The notes: a model not told the origin generated them from the letters alone. A stretch of 64,000 nucleotides of DNA from Atopobiaceae bacterium (GCA_017510785.1 JAFWMH010000036.1:1-64000), one strand, 5' to 3'; positions 1 to 8,359 are shown, numbered from the stretch's first letter. Made by a program: numbers and translations.

Positions 1-1
1 C

Positions 2-208
<207 letters not shown>

Positions 209-398
209 GACTTCAGGCCCGCCACCACGCGGATGGAATCGATGCAACCACGAAGCGGAGAACAGCTGACGCAACCCAACGGATTGCCTGCACGCTCCTC
301 GCGTTCCTCCTTGCCTTATGTGGGTTCTCCGCTGCGGTTGCTAAAGAAAGGCGTGCCGAATCCGGCGATCCCAGCTCGGCCGAGCAGCCCCGCGCTCA

Positions 399-857
399 TC
401 AATACCGGTTGATCCGGCACTTCGCTTTTATCCGCTTTATGTTTTCCGGCAGCTCGTCGAAGGGCATGTTTTTGGGGGTTTTGCACGTGCCCGACTCGCT
501 GGCAACGTCATAGTACCAGCACTTGTATTCGATAAAATCGCGTGCGAGCTGCAGTTCCTCGAGCTGTTTTTCAATGGCCTCCCGCCGCTCGTACACGATG
601 CGCCGCCGCTCCTCGATGGTCGAGTCACCCTCCATGTACAGCCGAATGTACTCGCGAATCTCTTTGATGGGCATCCCCGATACCTTCAGCCGCTCCACGA
701 AACGCATCCACTCCAGGTCGTCCTCGTCAAACAGCCGGCGACCATCGCTGGAACGCTGTTGGTTGGGAATGAGCCCGTTCTTCTCGTAAAACCGAATCGT
801 CGAGGCGGGCATGCCCAGCTTCGCCGCCGCATCTCCGATGGTGTACAGTCCGCTCAT
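399..857 (-). CDS. MerR-family transcriptional regulator
   Basis: A 152-residue protein. Residues 4-70 form a MerR winged helix-turn-helix (YTIGDAAAKLGMPASTIRFY, then GRRLFDEDDLEWM), followed by a coiled-coil dimerisation helix (about 75-125, rich in E/R/Q) and a short C-terminal segment with two cysteines that could sense a ligand, metal or redox state. An open frame extends upstream to 1232, but the start is placed at the ATG at 857 because the domain begins there and the ATGA overlaps the stop of the DUF4405 gene by 4 bp, implying translational coupling. It probably controls this redox island: a promoter with the 19-bp spacer typical of MerR activation lies at 3535-3565. That link is inferred. 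Confidence 0.9.
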   Translation of the reverse strand: MSGLYTIGDAAAKLGMPASTIRFYEKNGLIPNQQRSSDGRRLFDEDDLEWMRFVERLKVSGMPIKEIREYIRLYMEGDSTIEERRRIVYERREAIEKQLEELQLARDFIEYKCWYYDVASESGTCKTPKNMPFDELPENIKRIKAKCRINRY

Positions 858-1549
858 GCCGCCCCGCCTTCCTGATCGTTGACACGTTTGCCTTGTGCTC
901 TTCCACGCCTGCCAGCAGCCGTCAACGCCACTTGAACGCCGTGGAACACGATGGCGACCAATGCCGCCACGCCCGCATAACGCAAGAACGTGATGGCCAA
1001 CGGCGTGTTGAAGTCGACCATCGCGAACTGGACCTGTCCGGTTAGGTACGCGAACATGCCAAGCTGCACGATGGCGTACGCACCGTAGGCACCAACGGCC
1101 ACAGCTGCCACGCGCAGGAACCACAGCTTCCAAGGCGCCATGCGGCGCGGAACTCGCACATGAAGACCGCTGTGCGCGAAAGCCAGTACGAACATCCAAT
1201 ACGAGAACAGCATGTGGATGCGCCGCGCCCAAGATGCTCCCGGCAGCGCGGGCAAAAAGCCGAACACATGCTTAGAGAGTACCAAGCTGCTGGCAATCAT
1301 GCCCACAAGGCATACCAGAAGCCCGACGATAAGGACGAGGTGTAGCGCATACGACGCCTTGCGGCGACTACGCATGACACCGAGGAGCCACTTACGGTTG
1401 AGCACCGCGTGGCTCACCATGAGCACGAACAGTGCCATACCCAGCCATTCGTGGGGGACCTCCTGCACCAATGCCGTTGCCATCGTTGCCACGAGGACGG
1501 CGGACATGGCGATGTCCACAGCGATTTTTATCACTCGGTTGCCCTTCAA
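854..1549 (-). CDS. DUF4405-type membrane cytochrome b
   Basis: A 231-residue integral membrane protein with about six hydrophobic segments. It resembles the DUF4405 (flavinylation-associated cytochrome) family, which carries quinol or cytoplasmic electrons across the membrane to exported flavoproteins. Candidate haem-ligand histidines sit in transmembrane segments (PHEWLGMAL, MVSHAVLNR, ALHLVLIV, RRIHMLFSYW, FAHSGLHVRVP). The start is a TTG at 1549, preceded by a strong GGAGG with a 5-nt spacer. The last 4 bp overlap the merR start. The neighbouring exported flavodoxin (2352-3074) is a plausible electron partner. The family assignment rests on the pattern of segments and histidines; the partnership is inferred. 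Confidence 0.75.
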   Translation of the reverse strand: MKGNRVIKIAVDIAMSAVLVATMATALVQEVPHEWLGMALFVLMVSHAVLNRKWLLGVMRSRRKASYALHLVLIVGLLVCLVGMIASSLVLSKHVFGFLPALPGASWARRIHMLFSYWMFVLAFAHSGLHVRVPRRMAPWKLWFLRVAAVAVGAYGAYAIVQLGMFAYLTGQVQFAMVDFNTPLAITFLRYAGVAALVAIVFHGVQVALTAAGRRGRAQGKRVNDQEGGAA

Positions 1550-1665
1550 CTGTACCTCCGTAAACCCTTGATCATGGCGAGCGTTCGGGATGGGCAGAAC
1601 GCATTGCCGCGGTCTAACGCGACCTTAACCCGGCCTAAGCACTCAACACGCTCAACCATGACGCC

Positions 1666-1941
1666 TTAGCAATAGTAGGAGATATCACCGTGGAAGTAGC
1701 TTCGCCAACGTTCGCAAATCTGTGCATGGTTCAGCATAACAAAGTCCATGACATTGGCAAGCTCCCTCCTATTGAGCCTACTTCCGTTGTTTGCCAAGAC
1801 ACACCCGCCGTTGCGCGTCAGCCAAATCTTGGTCGCGTTGGGAGACGGCTTTCCCTTTGCGACGTACACGTGAACCGGCTCGCCATTCTATGCGGTCCAG
1901 AAGAAGATTGCGAAGCCTTGGAACAGGAACAACCTAGGCAT
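1666..1941 (-). pseudogene. DUF4160 protein with in-frame amber stop
   Basis: The frame reads MPRLFLFQGFAIFFWTA, then a TAG at 1888-1890, then NGEPVHVYVAKGKPSP and on to a C-terminal ICERWRSYFHGDISYYC. Both halves are in the same frame and together match the DUF4160 layout: an N-terminal FxxFxxFFWT strand, a (E)NGEPVHVHV strand, and a final helix ending in WxxYFxxI. The amber codon replaces what is usually E in this position, so a single G-to-T change would explain it. The ATG at 1941 is 2 bp downstream of the DUF2442 stop. DUF2442/DUF4160 pairs are common two-gene cassettes, sometimes listed as toxin-antitoxin-like, with no settled function. It is either a recent nonsense pseudogene or a sequencing error. 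Confidence 0.75.
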
Positions 1942-2194
1942 ACTCCTTCGACACCTCCCGGGCGAGACGTAGGATGAGGGGCGCGTTGTTGTGGACGAAG
2001 CCGTCGATCTGCGCGAACTCGTCGTCGGAGAACCCCACGACGTCGCGCCACGCGAATGATGGGAGCGAGCACAAGGCGGAGTCGAACCCAAGCTCGACAG
2101 GCCTTTCCACCGATACCTCCACGCAGCCGTCTGCAAGGACGTTCGAGTATGCAATTTGAGTCTGGTCTTCAAACTCGACGTAGTCGTAGAACAT
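1934..2194 (-). CDS. DUF2442-family small protein
   Basis: An 86-residue protein beginning MFYDYVEFEDQTQIAYS, with the DUF2442 pattern of a beta-rich N-terminal half (around 20-45) and a helical tail containing DVVGFSDDEFAQIDGFV. The ATG at 2194 is preferred over the longer frame to 2257 because homologous proteins start at the MFYDY-like strand. The DUF4160 gene follows directly, with the next ATG 2 bp beyond the stop, so the two form an operon. DUF2442 partners of DUF4160 have been proposed as antitoxin-like or DNA-binding components; nothing in the sequence proves that here. Because its partner is interrupted, this gene may be an orphan survivor. Confidence 0.7.
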   Translation of the reverse strand: MFYDYVEFEDQTQIAYSNVLADGCVEVSVERPVELGFDSALCSLPSFAWRDVVGFSDDEFAQIDGFVHNNAPLILRLAREVSKEYA

Positions 2195-2225
2195 ATGTGC
2201 CTCCCACGTACGCGCTCTCCTAGCG

Positions 2226-2318
2226 TTATGATATACCGCGCCAAACCCGCATGACAATGCTTGTCGGCGTGAAGGCCACGAGACCCAGCATCATCTTTTT
2301 CGCTCGGTTGCCCTTCAT
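2226..2318 (-). pseudogene. 30-codon relic resembling the DUF4405 N-terminus
   Basis: A short frame starts MKGNRAKKMMLGLVAF after a GAGGG at 8-nt spacing, immediately downstream of the flavodoxin gene. Its first five residues are identical to the start of the DUF4405 cytochrome at 854-1549 (MKGNRVIKIAVD), and the following hydrophobic residues suit the beginning of a transmembrane helix, but the frame stops after 30 codons. The best reading is the decayed start of a second DUF4405 copy that once followed the flavodoxin gene. It is short, so chance resemblance cannot be ruled out. Confidence 0.35.
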
Positions 2319-2351
2319 GCGTGTTTCCCTCATGAGTTCTCTTCTCTGCCA

Positions 2352-3074
2352 CTAGGCGTTCTTCGAAACCCAATCGTCGATTTGCGCCGTGCTGGACGAG
2401 ACGTCTTCGCCCACGAGCGAGAGTCCCTCACGAATGTCGGCGTTGGGGCAAGCCTCCGCAAGATCGGAAAGGCAGCTCGCAAAACCGCTGCCGGCATGTG
2501 TGTTGAATGGGTACACGACCTTTCCGGAGCAGTCATGCTCGGCGAGGAAGCTCTTCACGATTTGCGGCAGGTGACCCCACCACGTGGGGAAGCCGAGGTA
2601 CACGGTGGCGTACTCGTTCCAGTTCGATACGGCGCCCGCGATTGCGGGCATTGTGTTGGCCGCTTGCTCGTCTTGGGCGATTTGCAGCATCTCGTCATAG
2701 TCGGTGGTGTACGGCGTGGCGGGCTCGATGCGGAACAGCTCCGCTTGTCCCTGCAGGTCTTCTACCACGCGGTTTGCTACACCGAGCGTGTTGCCCGACC
2801 ACGAGAACACGGCCACGAGCGTGTTGCCCGAGGCCTGCGTCGGGGTAGACGTCTCAGCGGATGTAGCGTTCGTCTCGGTGGACGTCGCATTCGTCTCGGT
2901 GGGCGTCGAGTCCGTCTCGGACTTCGAGGTATTTGACGACGAGCCCTGCGCGGACGTACCTTCGTTGCGCGCCGAGCAGCCCGCGAGCGACCATGTGCCA
3001 ATGGTCGCACCCGCCACAGCCATGGCCTTGAGCAGCTGTCGTCTCGAAATGTCGCTGAAATTTGTGTTGGTCAT
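2352..3074 (-). CDS. exported Tat/lipoprotein flavodoxin
   Basis: A 240-residue protein. The N-terminus has a twin-arginine motif (ISRRQLLKAMA) and then a lipobox (SLAGC), so it is probably exported by Tat and lipid-anchored outside the cell. Residues about 30-80 are a low-complexity Ser/Thr/Glu linker with repeated TETNATS units. The flavodoxin domain follows: an FMN-phosphate loop FSWSGNTLGVA and a core strand YLGFPTWWGHLP. The ATG at 3074 has a run of G at correct spacing, so it is preferred over the in-frame ATG at 3089. An outward-facing flavodoxin beside a DUF4405 cytochrome suggests extracytoplasmic flavin electron transfer (inferred). The MerR-type promoter at 3535-3565 points towards it. 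Confidence 0.85.
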   Translation of the reverse strand: MTNTNFSDISRRQLLKAMAVAGATIGTWSLAGCSARNEGTSAQGSSSNTSKSETDSTPTETNATSTETNATSAETSTPTQASGNTLVAVFSWSGNTLGVANRVVEDLQGQAELFRIEPATPYTTDYDEMLQIAQDEQAANTMPAIAGAVSNWNEYATVYLGFPTWWGHLPQIVKSFLAEHDCSGKVVYPFNTHAGSGFASCLSDLAEACPNADIREGLSLVGEDVSSSTAQIDDWVSKNA

Positions 3075-3099
3075 AATCGAATCCCCCATTCGTTATTAC

Positions 3100-3485
3100 T
3101 TATCTTTTGTTCTTTTGTCTTATCCTTCGTCCCCTGCGCCCTATCGCCTGTTCCTTCTTTGTAGCCTTTATCCTCGTCTCCTGCACCCTATCGCTTGTTC
3201 CTTTGTCCTTTGTACCAAAGGTGCCGCCACTCACGAGAGTGAGGCCGTCGCTGACGTCGGCTGGCGCGACGGAATCCGCTTGGGGCGCGATGGAATTCGC
3301 CTGTGCAGAGGTGCTGGAATCGGGCTCGGGCTCGGTGCCCTGCGACGTCTGTGCGTTGCGCGGCGTCCACGAGCAGCCGCCAGCGCGAGCATGCCACTTA
3401 CGAGGGCACCCGCCCCGACGAACGAACGCCGCGTCAGGATGGGCTTGTCAACGTGTTTATTAGTGCCGAGCGAGACGTGTCCCAT
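3100..3485 (-). pseudogene. Tat lipoprotein gene with frameshift and truncation
   Basis: An ATG at 3485 with an AAAGGA ribosome site opens a Tat leader (TRRSFVGAGALVSGMLALA). About 3387 the frame shifts: one missing base in the alanine codon before the lipobox cysteine puts GCSWTPRNAQT in another frame. After the shift the reading continues as a Pro/Ser/Glu-rich linker and then DGLTLVSGGTF, which looks like the first strand of a formylglycine-generating-enzyme-like (SUMF1/EgtB) domain. Coding sense then collapses into a roughly 48-bp imperfect tandem duplication (3119-3162 and 3167-3212) ending at TAA 3100-3102. The gene therefore lost nearly all of its catalytic domain. The SUMF1 suggestion is tentative. 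Confidence 0.6.
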
Positions 3486-3534
3486 GCTAGTCCTTTCGTC
3501 GGATGCGTTTGCGTTGCGACGCCGTCTAGACAAG

Positions 3535-3565
3535 ATTCTGCGACTTAAACCATGGTTTAAGTCAA
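3535..3565 (-). promoter_or_regulatory. MerR-type promoter: -35, 19-bp palindromic spacer, -10
   Basis: On the minus strand a -35 TTGACT (3560-3565) and a -10-like CAGAAT (3535-3540) are separated by exactly 19 bp. A perfect 22-bp palindrome occupies 3542-3563, centred between the two boxes, with arms GACTTAAACCA/TGGTTTAAGTC. A dyad inside an over-long 19-bp spacer is the hallmark of promoters that MerR-family proteins activate by untwisting DNA. It reads into the broken Tat gene and the flavodoxin gene. The obvious regulator is the MerR at 399-857. Boxes and palindrome are read from the sequence; the regulator assignment is inferred. Confidence 0.7.
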
Positions 3566-3753
3566 ATGACTTTTTTGGAATTGTGTGAGCTTTGTGACGA
3601 TAGGGTGACTATCCTCGAGGCTTGCTCCATTGTTAACGAACGACGAAGCGCAGTCGGCCAGAAGCCCAGCATCCCGACGACATGCCCTCGAAGCGTACAT
3701 ACTGCGCGGCCAATAGCCGGGGCCTCGACATCTGCCGCTTGCCCCTAGCAGGG

Positions 3754-3896
3754 TTGGGTGCCAAAAGTGCCACTTAGCAGACAAAACCACGGCCAAATGG
3801 CACAAACGACACCCATTACGCACAATGGGTGCCAAATGGGCCATTTGGCGCGGCGAACCAGGTAGTAAGTGGCCCATACGGCACCCATGTTCGTTG
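3754..3896. repeat. periodic hairpin array, locus 1 (two units)
   Basis: Two TGGGTGCC motifs start at 3755 and 3826 (71 bp apart), each paired with GGCACCCA-like or GACACCCA arms to form imperfect hairpins. Between them lies a body containing GTGCCACTTAG and AGACAAAACCA. The same motifs recur in the array at 33382-33795, and parts of the body match the arrays at 16300-16450 and 47981-48200. It sits beyond the 3' end of the nitrogenase-like gene. The rest of the 3566-4004 gap shows no convincing gene. Confidence 0.75.
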
Positions 3897-4004
3897 GTTT
3901 GATGGACGTCGACCACGGTATCGTGCGCGGGCCATACGCACGCCCCCCGCGAGCACACGCCACTTCACGAGGAGAGCAAGGAACAAATAGCCAACGAGGT
4001 GCGG

Positions 4005-5216
4005 CTACTGCAACCACGCCTGCCGGCCAGAGAACGCGAAGTGCGGCACACACACGAGCCTTGCCGAAGGCGGGCAGACGGGCGCATAGAAGGCATCCGC
4101 GTACACAATGCGCGACTCGACAAGGGCCGCCTCCACTTCCTCCTCGCCGTCGGCGTACACGTCATGCGGTGCAAGAAGGCCGAAGGCCGATTCCGTAGCG
4201 CACACGACGCGCGTCGGCTCGCCGTCCGCCAGCTCCAACGACGCCGCCAAGGAGCCCGCAGCCACCGGCTCACCCACCACGACGCGCGTGGCGTCACCCG
4301 ACGACATACGGGCATCTTTGCAAGGCATCAAGCGAGACCCACTGCCTGCGGCGACACTTCGAAGAGCCTCGGCCAACGACGCCGCGAACAACCCCTGCGG
4401 CCGACCAACAACATAGGGTGTGCCGAACCGGCGTCGCAATACCTCGGCCGCCGGAATCCCCACCGACGAAACCACAAGGTTGACCTCGGCTTCCGCCGCC
4501 CGCGCAAGTTCATCGAGCGTTGAGCCCATCGCCCAGCACGACACTAGCTCAAAGCCCGCGTCCTGAACGAACGCCCGCAACTCGCCCGTCGCGCCCGTCG
4601 CGTTGCCCGTAGCCGCCGCACCGCTCGCGCCCGTCGCACCGCCCACCGCGTCGCGCGCACCCGGCGCAGCAGCTGCCCGGGCCTCATTTGGCAGACCCCG
4701 CACGTCCGCCTCGGCAAAGTCGAGCGGCGTGACGCCCAGCACGTTAAGCGTGCCCGCACGCACGGCGGCTGGACGCACGAAGCGCTCGGCCACCTCAGCC
4801 AGCGCGCCGCCAGCCCCCACGGTATAGTCGTGCATCCCGTTGGTCGGCACGTAAAAGCAAGGAATACCTGTGCGTGCTTGTATCATTTTGCATAGGGCCG
4901 CAAAGTCGGTGCCCGTAATAAACGGAATGGGCGAGTTGCACAGCGCCACGAACCGCGGGCGCAGCTCCAGCGCCGCATCCACCACATCGCGAACGAACTT
5001 GTCATCGTTGCCTAAAATGGCGTCTCGCTCGACGAGACCCGAAATAAAAATGAGACTATCGTAATCGTACCAACGAGTTTCGTCGTGCGTGTTATACGTG
5101 GAGTTGCAACCCGACGGGTCGTGAATCACCACCATGCCACCCAGCTCGAACAAGGCCGAACATGCGCCCGAAACGTCTCCCGTATACACCGGCAGAATGC
5201 GTTGGCTGCGATTCAT
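4005..5216 (-). CDS. nitrogenase component 1-like oxidoreductase
   Basis: A 403-residue member of the nitrogenase component 1 / BchN-ChlN superfamily (NifD/NifK-like), whose members bind a metal cluster and receive electrons from a NifH-like ATPase. The early motif VVIHDPSGCNSTYNTHDE matches the region carrying the first cluster-ligand cysteine, and FVALCNSPIPFITGTDF carries the second. The middle has an Ala/Gly/Thr-rich insertion (about 190-210) not expected in the core fold. GGGGAG precedes the ATG at 5216. No NifH-like, NifEN/NifB-like or second component-1 gene is present in the window, so partners must lie elsewhere or the protein has another role. True nitrogen fixation is unlikely from this evidence. 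Confidence 0.75.
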   Translation of the reverse strand: MNRSQRILPVYTGDVSGACSALFELGGMVVIHDPSGCNSTYNTHDETRWYDYDSLIFISGLVERDAILGNDDKFVRDVVDAALELRPRFVALCNSPIPFITGTDFAALCKMIQARTGIPCFYVPTNGMHDYTVGAGGALAEVAERFVRPAAVRAGTLNVLGVTPLDFAEADVRGLPNEARAAAAPGARDAVGGATGASGAAATGNATGATGELRAFVQDAGFELVSCWAMGSTLDELARAAEAEVNLVVSSVGIPAAEVLRRRFGTPYVVGRPQGLFAASLAEALRSVAAGSGSRLMPCKDARMSSGDATRVVVGEPVAAGSLAASLELADGEPTRVVCATESAFGLLAPHDVYADGEEEVEAALVESRIVYADAFYAPVCPPSARLVCVPHFAFSGRQAWLQ

Positions 5217-5277
5217 GTTACACTCCCCTCACTCGATGCCCACCAATTTACCATACACACGTGGTATCGTAGTACAC

Positions 5278-5982
5278 ATGAGAATTCTGGCCATCATACC
5301 CGCATTCAACGAGCAGGACTGTATTGAGGAAACAGTTCAGTCGCTGCAGCGTGCCTGTCCGGACGTCGATTACCTCATCGTAAACGATGGTTCGACGGAC
5401 GCCACGGGACGCTTGTGCGACGAACTCGGTCTCTCGCATATTGACCTGCCCGTCAATTGCGGTCTTTCAGCTGGATTTCAAACGGGCATGAAGCACGCCG
5501 AGCGCAACGATTACGACGCGGCCTTGCAGTTCGATGCCGACGGACAGCATCTGCCCGAGTACATCCCCGCCATGGCCAAGGCCATGCAGGAGCAGCATGC
5601 CGATATCGTTATCGCCTCGCGCATCCTCGCGGGCGAGCGGCTCGGCGGCGCGCGAGGGCTTGGCTCGCACCTCATTTCGACGCTCATTCGGCTAACGTGC
5701 GGCGTCCGCATAACCGATCCCACGTCCGGTATGCGCATGTACAGCCGCCGCCTCATTAAGCTGTTTGCCGAAAGCCGCGACCTCAGTCCCGAGCCCGATA
5801 CCATCGCACTGTTCGCGCGCAAAGGTGCCGTCGTCATCGAGGTACCCGCGCACATGCAAGAGCGTCAGGGTGGTCGGAGCTACCTCGACCTCCCCCACGT
5901 GTTGCGCTACATGTTACATACGTGCTCGTCCATTCTCATTTTTCAGTGGTTCGGCAACAGAGCCCGCATCAAGCTTACGTGA
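5278..5982 (+). CDS. GT2 glycosyltransferase (DPM1/GtrB-like)
   Basis: A 234-residue GT-A glycosyltransferase. It opens MRILAIIPAFNEQDCIEE, has the nucleotide-binding NDGSTD, the DxD-type FDADGQHLPE, and the acceptor-side region DPTSGMRMYSRR. This set is typical of family 2 enzymes that transfer a sugar to a polyprenyl phosphate or extend a lipid-linked glycan. It lacks the C-terminal membrane helices found in GtrB. It is similar in layout to the enzyme at 21828-22523. The frame is open upstream to 5134, but the domain begins at the ATG at 5278. No Shine-Dalgarno precedes that ATG, so the mRNA may be leaderless. It diverges from the nitrogenase-like gene. Confidence 0.85.
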   Translation: MRILAIIPAFNEQDCIEETVQSLQRACPDVDYLIVNDGSTDATGRLCDELGLSHIDLPVNCGLSAGFQTGMKHAERNDYDAALQFDADGQHLPEYIPAMAKAMQEQHADIVIASRILAGERLGGARGLGSHLISTLIRLTCGVRITDPTSGMRMYSRRLIKLFAESRDLSPEPDTIALFARKGAVVIEVPAHMQERQGGRSYLDLPHVLRYMLHTCSSILIFQWFGNRARIKLT

Positions 5983-5992
5983 AGCGCCTCCC

Positions 5993-6091
5993 CAAGGAGT
6001 TTGTCTTATGCAAAGCGTGTCCGAGGCTCGAAGCTGCTCACACCTCACCAGGCCATCGCGCAACCCCCTCAAGGAGTTTGTATTATGCAAA
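5993..6091 (+). repeat. direct repeat CAAGGAGTTTGT-TTATGCAAA (2 copies)
   Basis: Two 22-bp copies at 5993-6014 and 6070-6091, 77 bp apart, differ at one position. Each looks like a ribosome site (AAGGAG) followed by ATGCAA, and the first ATG is in frame with the downstream glycosyltransferase. The true start of that gene is nevertheless best placed at 6176. The copies could be a small duplication or intergenic mobile repeat. Confidence 0.55.
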
Positions 6092-6175
6092 AGGCGCCCG
6101 ACGGGTCTCGCCCCTCGCCAAACGAACGTGCGCTATGATGATAAAACAAACGCGAATGCCGAGGAGGAACGCCGA

Positions 6176-7219
6176 ATGAACAACAGCATCGCACTGAGCA
6201 TCATCGTACCGTGCTACAAGGTGGAGCAGTACCTGCCGAAATGTCTCGCTTCGCTCGTCGGACAAACGCTGCAAAACATCGAAATCATTTGCATCAACGA
6301 CGGATCGCCCGACCATTGCATCGACATTCTGTGCGAGTGGCGCGAGCGCTATCCCGGCAAAATAGTTATTATTGATAAGTCCAACGAGGGCGTGTGGCGC
6401 GGACGCATGAACGGCATCGCGCTGGCGCGGGGCGAATACATCGGGTTTCTCGATAGCGACGACTATGCCGAGCCCGACTTCGCCGAGCGTCTGTACAAGG
6501 CCGCAAAGGAGGCCGATGCCGACGTGGCGGTGTGCGGCTTTAGTCGCATCGACCTCGAAACCGGACACGTGCTTTCGCGCGAGATGTGCGATGCGCGCGA
6601 ACCGTTCACGCTCGCCGACGAGCCAGGCCGGATTTTGGAACTCAATGGCGCACCGTGGAACAAGGTGTTTCGCGCGTCGGCACTCAAGCGCATGCACAAT
6701 CTTGAGGCCGTGCCGCCCGTGCTCGACGACCTCGTGTTCCATTTGCTCGCGTACCTCGAGATGAACGGCACGGTGACGTTCGTCCCCGCATCACTCGTGA
6801 ACTATATGGTACGCGAAGGGTCAATCATCACGTCCGTTTCGGACGCTCAGGTGGCTGGCGTATTCGCCTCCTTCTTGGAGACAAAAGCCCTCTACAAAGC
6901 GGCAGGAGCGAGCGAAGCCCGCATGCAAGCGCTCGACGCGGCCGCGTTTATCCACCTCGGCATCTCGCTCAATTATCGGCTTTCGTATAGCGACTGCAAC
7001 ATGCGCGAGGCAACCGAGCGCTCGAAGCGCTTCCTCGACGAGAACTTCCCCCGCTGGCGCAACTCGCCCTTCATTTGCGGCCGCTATGCACGGTTGCATG
7101 GCGCGTCGTATCGCCGCACGCTCATCTCCTCTCGCATGTTCCGACTTGGTCTCATGCCACAATTCCTGAGCACCTATCGCTTTGTCACCGAGCTCGCTCG
7201 CTTCGACATTAAGTGGTAG
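6176..7219 (+). CDS. GT2 glycosyltransferase
   Basis: A 347-residue family 2 glycosyltransferase. The N-terminal GT-A domain shows LSIIVPCYKVEQYLPKCL, INDGSPDHC and the DxD-containing GFLDSDDYAEPDF, followed by an LNGAPWNKVFR segment common in capsule and cell-wall enzymes of this group. The remaining C-terminal half (about 200-347) is helical and shows no transmembrane spans. It presumably adds a sugar to a lipid-linked surface glycan in the cytoplasm. The ATG at 6176 follows GAGGAGGAAC at good spacing; the frame is open further upstream but without a domain. It is part of a run of glycosyltransferase genes. Confidence 0.88.
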   Translation: MNNSIALSIIVPCYKVEQYLPKCLASLVGQTLQNIEIICINDGSPDHCIDILCEWRERYPGKIVIIDKSNEGVWRGRMNGIALARGEYIGFLDSDDYAEPDFAERLYKAAKEADADVAVCGFSRIDLETGHVLSREMCDAREPFTLADEPGRILELNGAPWNKVFRASALKRMHNLEAVPPVLDDLVFHLLAYLEMNGTVTFVPASLVNYMVREGSIITSVSDAQVAGVFASFLETKALYKAAGASEARMQALDAAAFIHLGISLNYRLSYSDCNMREATERSKRFLDENFPRWRNSPFICGRYARLHGASYRRTLISSRMFRLGLMPQFLSTYRFVTELARFDIKW

Positions 7220-7333
7220 GCGTCGGTGGCACGTCGTTGGTTCCATTCCTGTTAGTATCGTCCCCATTGGGATAGCATCGTTTGGTTTTGTCACCTAATC
7301 CACTGCGAGAGGGAACAAAAGAGGAGGAAGGGC

Positions 7334-8359
7334 ATGGCACAGGTCAGCGTCATTATGCCGGTGTACAATTCGGCGGAATATGTTCCCGATGCGGCGCGGA
7401 GCGTTCTTGAGCAGGACTACGACGACTTCGAGCTGGTACTTGTTGACGACGGCTCTACCGATGGCTCCGGCACGGTGTGCAACGAGCTGGCTGCGCAGCA
7501 CGCCAACGTTCGGGTGCTCCACAAGCCCAACGGCGGCATGTGCTCGGCTCGCAACTACGCGCTCGATCGCATCGAGACTCCCTACGTTGCCTTTTGCGAT
7601 AACGACGACCACTATTTGCCGCACCTGCTGCGCGACAACATGCATATTTTAACTACTAGCGGCGCAGACTGCGTGTACTATGGTCGTCAGCTCGCGATTT
7701 ACGACGACGCGAGCGATCGACCGCGAATCAGCGTCACCAAACCCAAGAAGCACACAGTTCTTCGCGGACAAGAGATTCGCGACCAATACGACCTCGCACG
7801 AAGCGGTAGCGACGCCGTTTGGGCGTGCATTTATCGCAGGGAGGTAATAGAGCGGGCCGGACTTCGCTTTGACGAGCGTCTGCGCCACGGCCATGAGGAC
7901 ACCATCTTTACCTTGCAGTTCCTGCGTGCAGCCGAGGCCATCGCCCTGAATCCGCAGTACTACTACGTATGGATGCGGCGCACCTCCCACAGCTCGTCGT
8001 TCTCGATAACCGATGACCTCAAGCTAGGCTACGAAACTGCCGTCAACCTTGAATGCGCTCTCATCGAAGATTGGGACGTTGCGCGGAGACTGCCCGATTA
8101 CTGCTCCGACTGCATGGCGCGCTACTTGCTCAACCCTCTGGAAACAGCCATGCTCGCGGGGAACATCTCGTACAAACAAATGCTGCCTCTTTACGAGTGG
8201 CTCCACGACTTCTTCGCGCCGCGCGCCGCATACTTCCAGGGCAAGCTCGCGCCCTCGCGCCGAGCGTTTTGCTCGCTCATCCTCAAAGGGCACTATCGGC
8301 TCGCTTACGCTTGCATGCGCGCGGCGCAGGTTTATGTAGCGCACACCAAACGCGGGTGA
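7334..8359 (+). CDS. GT2 glycosyltransferase
   Basis: A 341-residue family 2 glycosyltransferase. Motifs are VSVIMPVYNSAEYV at the start, VDDGSTDGSG in the nucleotide-binding loop, and FCDNDDHYLPHLL as the DxD region. The C-terminal 120 residues are helical and variable, as usual for acceptor-specific parts. GAGGAGGAAGG precedes the ATG at 7334. It is the third such gene in the + strand group, separated by short gaps, and probably works in the same polysaccharide pathway. The sugar and acceptor cannot be told from sequence. Confidence 0.88.
   Translation: MAQVSVIMPVYNSAEYVPDAARSVLEQDYDDFELVLVDDGSTDGSGTVCNELAAQHANVRVLHKPNGGMCSARNYALDRIETPYVAFCDNDDHYLPHLLRDNMHILTTSGADCVYYGRQLAIYDDASDRPRISVTKPKKHTVLRGQEIRDQYDLARSGSDAVWACIYRREVIERAGLRFDERLRHGHEDTIFTLQFLRAAEAIALNPQYYYVWMRRTSHSSSFSITDDLKLGYETAVNLECALIEDWDVARRLPDYCSDCMARYLLNPLETAMLAGNISYKQMLPLYEWLHDFFAPRAAYFQGKLAPSRRAFCSLILKGHYRLAYACMRAAQVYVAHTKRG

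Noticed and set aside
3566..3748. 60-residue + strand frame upstream of hairpin array 1
   Set aside because: No ribosome site; the C-terminal part runs into the repeat; no domain.
5765..6175. Long N-terminal extension of the glycosyltransferase at 6176
   Set aside because: It overlaps the preceding gene, lacks any domain, and a strong ribosome site precedes the ATG at 6176.
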